NCBI GenBank assembly: GCA_900538355.1
Contig: UPXS01000007.1
Location: forward strand, 49,780 to 113,779
Length of the DNA: 64,000 bases
Reading direction: 5' to 3'
From: an uncultured Veillonella sp.
GTDB taxonomy: Bacteria > Bacillota > Negativicutes > Veillonellales > Veillonellaceae
Positions 59,201 through 64,000 of this stretch are shown here, piece by piece (the first letter of the stretch is position 1; each line of letters starts with the position of its first letter). The notes below the pieces were generated by a model. The model saw only the letters and a program-made list of their open reading frames with translations. It searched no databases and had not been told where the DNA came from. The translations under genes were made by a program, and so were the position numbers.

Positions 59201-60520
59201 ATGAGCCGTATGACAAAGGAAGAAGTAAAACAACGTGTTTGTAAAGCTATTGTTGATGCACAACCACGTTTACGAGAATTAGCAGAATCTATTATGGCTG
59301 AACCTGAGTTGGGTTTTAAAGAGGTAAAAACCTCTAAAAAGGTTCAAGCTATGTTTGATGAACTTGGCATTTCTTATACTACAGGTCATGCACTGACAGG
59401 TGTAAAAGGTAGAATGAAAGGCCGAGATAGTAAATATACGGTTGCCATGGTTGGGGAATTAGATGCCATTCTCTGTCCTCGCCATCCTCGTGCTGATGAT
59501 TTAACAGGAGCTGCCCATTGCTGTGGTCATAATGTACAAATTACTAATATGTTTGCCGTAGCTATAGGCCTACAAGCAGTGATGGACGAATTAGCAGGCG
59601 ATGTTGTACTATTTGCTGTTCCTGCAGAGGAAATGATTGAGATTGATTACCGCAATAAATTGCGTGAGCAAGGTAAGCTTAAGTATATGGGCGGTAAGCA
59701 ACAGCTCATCTATGAAGGTGCTTTTGACGATATCGATATGGCTATGCAAATGCATGTGGAGACAGCCAAAACTCCAGCTGGTGAAATGGGGCTAGGCAGT
59801 ACCTCTAATGGTTTCGTATCTAAACTGATTGAATATCACGGCAAGGTAGCTCATGCGGCACAAGCACCTCATGAAGGTATCAATGCTCTTAATGCTGCTT
59901 TGATGGGTGTTATGGGGGTTAACTCCATTCGTGAAACTTTCAAAGAAAGCGATTATTTCAGATTCCATCCTATCATTAATCAAGGCGGTACACTGGTAAA
60001 CTGTGTGCCTGATTATGTTCAAGTTGAAAGTTACGTGCGTGCTTCTAATATTGAAGCTATTGTAGATGGTAACCATCGTGTTAACAGAGCATTAAAAGCC
60101 GGTGGTGATGCAGTAGGGGCTACATGTATTATCAATGATCTACCAGGCTATTTACCGATGCGTAATGATGAATATATGAATGCTCTATTATGTGAAAATT
60201 CAAATCCTATCTTTGGTGAAGCCAATGTATACCAAGGTCCACATATTACAGCTAGTACAGACATGGGGGACGTATCTCACTTGATGCCGGTTATCCATCC
60301 ATGGGTTGGCTGTATCAGTGGCGTATTACACAGTGCAGAATATGAAATCTCTGTACCTGATGTAGCGTATATTAAAACGGCACAAGCCTTGGCTATGACC
60401 ATCGTAGATTTACTATACGATGATGCAGCAGGTGCTAAAGACGTATTAGACAACTTTACACCAGCATTAAATAAACAAAGCTATATTGAACTCTTAGATC
60501 GCATTGCTAAGGGTGAATAA
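59201..60520 (+). CDS. M20-type amidohydrolase/peptidase
   Basis: A 439-residue cytosolic zinc/manganese hydrolase of the M20D-like group. Metal-site motifs are GELDAILCPRHP, the GAAHCCGHNVQ segment and AEEMIE; a later AHAAQAPHEG belongs to the dimerisation domain. Such enzymes cleave amino-acyl or aminobenzoyl-glutamate type amides. The ATG at 59201 follows AAAGGAG; the in-frame start at 59156 lies before the hairpin. It probably works on a substrate taken up by the DUF3100 pair. Confidence 0.85.
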   Translation: MSRMTKEEVKQRVCKAIVDAQPRLRELAESIMAEPELGFKEVKTSKKVQAMFDELGISYTTGHALTGVKGRMKGRDSKYTVAMVGELDAILCPRHPRADDLTGAAHCCGHNVQITNMFAVAIGLQAVMDELAGDVVLFAVPAEEMIEIDYRNKLREQGKLKYMGGKQQLIYEGAFDDIDMAMQMHVETAKTPAGEMGLGSTSNGFVSKLIEYHGKVAHAAQAPHEGINALNAALMGVMGVNSIRETFKESDYFRFHPIINQGGTLVNCVPDYVQVESYVRASNIEAIVDGNHRVNRALKAGGDAVGATCIINDLPGYLPMRNDEYMNALLCENSNPIFGEANVYQGPHITASTDMGDVSHLMPVIHPWVGCISGVLHSAEYEISVPDVAYIKTAQALAMTIVDLLYDDAAGAKDVLDNFTPALNKQSYIELLDRIAKGE

Positions 60521-60522
60521 AA

Positions 60523-60569
60523 TAAACCACCTATTGAAGATAAATTGATTATCTTTGGTAGGTGGTTTA
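60523..60569 (+). terminator. Long terminator after the amidohydrolase
   Basis: A stem of about 21 pairs (60523-60543 with 60549-60569), including TAAACCACCTA/TAGGTGGTTTA and two G-U pairs, with a 5-base loop. Only a weak T-run follows. Confidence 0.8.
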
Positions 60570-60631
60570 CAATTTTATTAAATGATTTCAAAATAATTTA
60601 CTGATTGTTGATTAATAGAAAGTATACGTTT

Positions 60632-61009
60632 ATGTATAGTAATTTATTGTATTCGGATGCGACACTTTATATAGTTATTGGTTTATTGATAGGTAACTAT
60701 ATGTTATTTAAAAATCAATATAACAATCCTAAAAAGTTTATTCCTATATTTTTATTTACTAATATATGGGGAGGAATAAACCTCTATTCTATATATGATT
60801 ACATTAGTATTATAGACCATGTTAATTTTGTAGTTACTTTAGTACTCGTTTTTCTTGGTGAATATATTTTTTATCGCCGATATAAAAATGGAACATTAGT
60901 GGGGGTATCTAAAACTTATTTTGATATAAATAATTCTTTGTCCGTTATTATAGTTGTATGCTTTAGTATTATTGGAATAGTTTTTCTATTATGGGAATTA
61001 TTGAAGTGA
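60632..61009 (+). CDS. Small membrane protein, array member 1
   Basis: A 125-residue protein with about four membrane helices. Its phrase YRRYKNGTL aligns with WRKNKAGTL in the proteins at 61893 and 63421, and GLLIGNYMLFK aligns with their FNYYMIK-type start, so it is a distant paralogue. The ATG at 60632 is preferred; the upstream TTG starts have no site. Very AT-rich coding sequence compared with the amidohydrolase before it. Function unknown. Confidence 0.6.
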   Translation: MYSNLLYSDATLYIVIGLLIGNYMLFKNQYNNPKKFIPIFLFTNIWGGINLYSIYDYISIIDHVNFVVTLVLVFLGEYIFYRRYKNGTLVGVSKTYFDINNSLSVIIVVCFSIIGIVFLLWELLK

Positions 61010-61014
61010 ATATA

Positions 61015-61185
61015 ATGAAACGATTATTTTTCTATGCATTTGCATTATTTAATTTAATTTCGCTTATATATGCTGTGGCTTATGATTATATGACTGGTGC
61101 CGAAATCCACTATGATTTCTATGGAGCATTCTTTGTTTGTGGGTTAATATTCTTTGGTATATTGAAAGCAATTTTAGGTATATAA
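61015..61185 (+). CDS. Small membrane protein, array member 2
   Basis: A 56-residue protein with two hydrophobic segments (FYAFALFNLISLIYAVA and GAFFVCGLIFFGILKAI) around the polar motif YDYMTGAEIHYDF. The next protein has YDYSKGRKLKYTS in the same place, so they look like a paralogue pair. It starts 5 bases after the previous stop. Ribosome site weak. Unknown function. Confidence 0.5.
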   Translation: MKRLFFYAFALFNLISLIYAVAYDYMTGAEIHYDFYGAFFVCGLIFFGILKAILGI

Positions 61186-61218
61186 ATAGTGTTAATTAAA
61201 AATTAGAGGTTTTATCGA

Positions 61219-61428
61219 ATGATACAGCTAGCGTTTTATGTGATCTTTTTGATTTTATTATTCTCTATTATGGGAAAAATAATATATGACTATAGTAAAG
61301 GTCGTAAATTAAAATATACATCTTTATGGTATTGCTTTCGTAAGTTAGCTTATTATTTCTGCTTTATTAAAAGCTGTTTAGGATATGTAAGAGAATCCTT
61401 TAATTATACAAGAATTATTCAATGGTAG
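61219..61428 (+). CDS. Small membrane protein, array member 3
   Basis: A 69-residue protein: one strong membrane helix (LAFYVIFLILLFSIMGKII), then YDYSKGRKLKYTSLWYCF like member 2, and a tail ending SFNYTRIIQW. The second half is less hydrophobic than in member 2, perhaps by decay. A TTAGAGG site lies upstream. Unknown function. Confidence 0.5.
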   Translation: MIQLAFYVIFLILLFSIMGKIIYDYSKGRKLKYTSLWYCFRKLAYYFCFIKSCLGYVRESFNYTRIIQW

Positions 61429-61448
61429 TTAGGAGATAAGTCTGATAA

Positions 61449-61832
61449 ATGATAAATAAGATTGATTATACTTTCGGGATAGTATTATTTATTTTAATCT
61501 GGGATCTTCGTGCGTATTATAAAAATGTATTACAACAAAATTTAACTCGTAAGCAGCAAGAATGGGTAAATAATATGCGATACCCACAATTATATAAATT
61601 TACAAATTCATTAAGTATAGTAGCTGGAATTGTTTTTATAATATTCTATATGTTCTTTAATTCTGGATATGCTTATTTCTATCCATTAGGTGCAGTCCTA
61701 GTAATTCATTTCTTCAAAGATTTTATTAGAAATATACAAAAAAAGGAATCTAGTACATATAAAGATGGTCGTAATGAAAACTATATATACATAATTGGAA
61801 TTATGTTTATTTTATGGGTTATATTGCATTAG
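61449..61832 (+). CDS. Small membrane protein, array member 4
   Basis: A 127-residue protein with three to four helices (TFGIVLFILIWDL, SIVAGIVFIIFYMFF, FYPLGAVLVIHFF, YIIGIMFILWVIL) and a charged inner loop (LTRKQQEWVNNMRYPQ). It follows a TTAGGAG site. It does not clearly align with the other array members, so it may be a separate family in the same run. Unknown function. Confidence 0.55.
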   Translation: MINKIDYTFGIVLFILIWDLRAYYKNVLQQNLTRKQQEWVNNMRYPQLYKFTNSLSIVAGIVFIIFYMFFNSGYAYFYPLGAVLVIHFFKDFIRNIQKKESSTYKDGRNENYIYIIGIMFILWVILH

Positions 61833-61892
61833 CTTAATAATGTTATTAAAATACATTTTTATGGCCGGAATATTTCCTAAGGGAGAAAACGT

Positions 61893-62243
61893 GTGGAAAA
61901 ACAAATAGTAAATATATTTTTACTTTTAGGTTTTAATTATTATATGATTAAATCCTGGGGTACACGGAAGGTTACAATTTTAACACTAATTGGCAACTAT
62001 TTCTTAATCAATATTTTAATAGAATCGTATTTTGGTTTACCTAAATTCATTGAGGACTTTAATGCACTATTTATGCTTGGAATAGGTATGGTAGGTACTT
62101 ATATCTTATGGCGTAAAAATAAAGCAGGAACACTTACTGATTATGAAAAAAGAGGATGGCGTGTAATACGCACTCTAGATGTCTTGATTATAATATCTGT
62201 ATTATTACTCTTATCGTTTTTCCTATTTATAAAGTATTTTTAA
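61893..62243 (+). CDS. Small membrane protein, array member 5 (copy A of the duplicated gene)
   Basis: A 116-residue protein with about four helices, starting at GTG behind GGGAG. It is close to the protein at 63421: both share MEKQI, GLPKFIEDFN and WRKNKAGTL, and the DNA is identical over more than 30 bases around 62034-62065. This shows a recent duplication. It is followed by a decayed start at 62362. No known family. Confidence 0.65.
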   Translation: MEKQIVNIFLLLGFNYYMIKSWGTRKVTILTLIGNYFLINILIESYFGLPKFIEDFNALFMLGIGMVGTYILWRKNKAGTLTDYEKRGWRVIRTLDVLIIISVLLLLSFFLFIKYF

Positions 62244-62361
62244 GTAATATATTTAAAGTGTATAGGTGTATTGTGTTATAAGTATAAATTATATAATTTT
62301 GCTCTAGTCTTTAAAGCTATATTTTACTCTTAGACTAAATTTTTTAGGGGAAATTAAACTT

Positions 62362-62385
62362 ATGCTTAGAATCAGATTAGGGTGA
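62362..62385 (+). pseudogene. Decayed start of a small gene, in the 62244-62469 gap
   Basis: An AGGGG site followed by ATG at 62362 opens a frame of only 7 codons (MLRIRLG). The same layout, site plus start about 115 bases after the array gene, is seen at 63901 after copy B. The rest of the 226-base gap is AT-rich with no other signal. Confidence 0.35.
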
Positions 62386-62469
62386 CAACTTATAATACTT
62401 ATTGATAATAGATTTTAATGTTAAGAAGACTGAGAAAGAACAATCTTAAATATAATTGGAGAATAAATT

Positions 62470-62820
62470 ATGTTCGAGATATTAACAATTTTAAGTTTGA
62501 TATATTTGTTATATCGTATTAGATTCTTTTATATAGAGGGAAACTATAATCAGGTAAAAGCTTTTATTTCTATAGCAATTTTTATAATAATCGTTTTGGG
62601 GTTGAAACAATTATATGATTATAAATTTATTACTTTTGAAACATATTATATTATTTCGATTATAATCGGATTGATTTTTTATTTATTACTAATGGGTAGC
62701 ATTGTATATAAATATAGAAGTGTGGATGATCAAAAAGAAAAAAAGCGTTTAGTTAAAGCTTTTTTGTTAGGCTGTCTGCCAATTCTAATTTGGGGATTAA
62801 TCTTCTTTCTTATTTTTTAA
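62470..62820 (+). CDS. Small membrane protein, array member 6
   Basis: A 116-residue protein with three to four helices (FEILTILSLIYLLY, FISIAIFIIIVLGL, YYIISIIIGLIFYLLL, AFLLGCLPILIWGLIFFLIF, read in parts) and a lysine-rich loop (DDQKEKKRLVKA). GGAG lies 8 bases before the ATG. Same size and topology as its neighbours but no clear residue-level match. Unknown function. Confidence 0.6.
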   Translation: MFEILTILSLIYLLYRIRFFYIEGNYNQVKAFISIAIFIIIVLGLKQLYDYKFITFETYYIISIIIGLIFYLLLMGSIVYKYRSVDDQKEKKRLVKAFLLGCLPILIWGLIFFLIF

Positions 62821-62902
62821 TATAGATAGTAAATTTAGTATATAAGTGCTGTAAAAAATATTCTGGAATATAAAGAAGTAAAAATGAGGTGTAATAGAAT
62901 TA

Positions 62903-63232
62903 ATGAAGTTAATATATTATTTTGCTACTATATCCTTGTTTTTAGCATTTGCCTATAGTGTAATTCAATATATCCGTAGATCTAATGAGGATATAAATGA
63001 AAAATACAGACTGATTAGTTTTGGCATATTTTTATTTGTATTTTTTACGGATTTAAAGTTTCTGGATACTATAAATAAAGAATTTAAATACCTGGTTGAA
63101 TTTTTATTGCTATCATTTAGTACATATCTGTTTTCACTAATTTTTAAAAATAGTGATAATAAATGGATTTACTATTTATTTTCTTTCTTTACTGTATTGT
63201 TATTTTTAATGTCTATTTTATTCTCAATCTAA
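62903..63232 (+). CDS. Small membrane protein, array member 7
   Basis: A 109-residue protein with about four helices (YYFATISLFLAFAYSVI, YRLISFGIFLFVFF, LVEFLLLSFSTYLFSL, IYYLFSFFTVLLFLMSI) and a charged first loop (RRSNEDINEK). GAGGTG upstream is rather far from the ATG. The 63233-63420 gap after it has no gene; a 9-codon frame at 63324 may be a remnant. Confidence 0.55.
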   Translation: MKLIYYFATISLFLAFAYSVIQYIRRSNEDINEKYRLISFGIFLFVFFTDLKFLDTINKEFKYLVEFLLLSFSTYLFSLIFKNSDNKWIYYLFSFFTVLLFLMSILFSI

Positions 63233-63420
63233 CTTCATATTAATCAAACATTGCTTATTAGTGTATTTATATATTCTGTATATTAAAAATATAATAAGCT
63301 TGATTGTATTATGAGGACATTGGTATGACTTTTATAATAAAAGAAATTGGATGATCAAATATAAATATAAAAAAGATATATCAAAGAAAACGAAAAGTAT
63401 ATCAAGAAGGAAGAAGACGA

Positions 63421-63786
63421 ATGGAAAAACAAATAGCAGCTATATTTTCTCTCTTAAGTTTTAACTATCTTATGTTTAAATATTGGGGTACATGGAAAGT
63501 AACTCTTTTAGCATTAATTGGAAACTATTTCTTTATATGTATCCTTATAAAATCATATATTGGTTTACCTAAATTCATTGAGGACTTTAATGTAATTTTT
63601 ATATTCGGAATATGTGTTTTAGGTGCTTATAATTTGTGGCGTAAAAATAAAGCAGGAACACTAAATGAGTATGAAAAAAGAGGATGGTTTTTAATGCGTA
63701 TTTTTTCATTATTATTTATCTTAGCTCTATTACTATTAGTTTTAATATTTATATTTATGGAGTATATTTACGGGATATATATTTAG
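63421..63786 (+). CDS. Small membrane protein, array member 8 (copy B of the duplicated gene)
   Basis: A 121-residue protein, paralogue of the 61893 gene (by eye over half identical) with the shared GLPKFIEDFN, WRKNKAGTL and YEKRGW blocks. Start ATG behind GAAGGAAGAAG. The ends differ more (LLVLIFIFMEYIYGIYI). It is 1528 bases from copy A, start to start. Unknown function. Confidence 0.65.
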   Translation: MEKQIAAIFSLLSFNYLMFKYWGTWKVTLLALIGNYFFICILIKSYIGLPKFIEDFNVIFIFGICVLGAYNLWRKNKAGTLNEYEKRGWFLMRIFSLLFILALLLLVLIFIFMEYIYGIYI

Positions 63787-63900
63787 TGTAATGATATATT
63801 GAGTTCTAATTTGGAGATTTAGCATTAGATATTTTGAATAAATAGCTAGTCCGAAAAAAATTCATTTTCCTAAAGAATTTTATATAGGAGATATAAGTTT

Positions 63901-63978
63901 ATGAAGGAGAATATTGCTTTATTTTTAGCAATCTTATATCTAATTTGTAAATGTCAATATAAGAATGTACAATTTTGA
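63901..63978 (+). pseudogene. Truncated small membrane gene at the window end
   Basis: An AGGAG site precedes ATG at 63901, opening a 25-codon frame (MKENIALFLAILYLICKCQY) whose start resembles the first helix of array member 1. It ends at TGA in the middle of what should be the membrane domain. It may be a frameshifted or decayed copy; the rest lies beyond the window. Confidence 0.4.
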
Positions 63979-64000
63979 CGATGTACAATGTACAGTTATT

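Noticed and set aside
60632..63786. Toxin-antitoxin or holin cluster as explanation for the membrane array
   Set aside because: No paired soluble antitoxin, no HTH protein and no lytic enzyme are nearby; left as unknown function rather than named.
1..64000. CRISPR array or tRNA genes
   Set aside because: No regularly spaced repeats and no cloverleaf-like sequence were noticed, including at the prophage attachment sites.

Overview
The window looks like the chromosome of a low-GC, diderm Firmicute of the class Negativicutes, most likely a Veillonella. This rests on general gene content and base composition rather than a database match. Housekeeping genes flank one complete prophage. There are no rRNA genes, no tRNA genes that I can see, and no CRISPR array.

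Left flank (1-7565): the 3' part of pcrA, then ligA, then gatCAB with its own TTGAAA-17-TATAAT promoter and a strong terminator, then a small membrane protein. Right flank (50221-60569): two radical SAM genes, the phoH-ybeY-era-CNNM/HlyC-recO string ending in a perfect 14-bp terminator, and a separately promoted unit of two membrane proteins (DUF3100 type) followed by an M20-type amidohydrolase.

Prophage (about 7572-50177, 42.6 kb): bounded by an 18/20-bp AT-rich repeat whose 14-bp core is identical, with paired CGTCA arm repeats of 11-bp spacing at both ends. It runs as follows. Leftward: integrase, ImmA-like peptidase, exported protein, repressor. Next is a control region with a TTGACA-17-TATATT promoter and several copies of a 15-bp operator. 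Rightward: Cro-like protein, small early proteins, a recombination/replication block (SMC-like ATPase, Sak4-like ATPase, DUF669 protein, SF2 helicase, primase-helicase, RusA), many small accessory genes, and an ArpU/RinA-like regulator. The late genes are terminase, a T7/BPP-1-like podovirus head and tail (gp8-type portal, Bbp19-, Bbp17- and Bbp16-like proteins, tubular proteins A and B, gp13/gp14-like proteins), a transglycosylase ejection protein, a 2738-residue polyvalent protein, a tail fibre, and a lysis block (holin-like genes, endolysin, spanin candidate).

The two regions most worth study are the giant ejected-type protein and the 3' end of the window. The giant protein carries, in order, a MuF-C/PBECR-like nuclease-type domain, an ADP-ribosyltransferase-type domain and an HEMGH zincin motif, the first two inside a visibly AT-richer insert. 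The last 3.4 kb (60.6-64.0 kb) is an AT-rich array of at least eight small membrane protein genes with clear paralogues, a 1.5-kb segmental duplication and decayed copies. A pair of long hairpins between the primase gene and rusA (19380-19530) and the operator array are further structures that gene calls do not explain.
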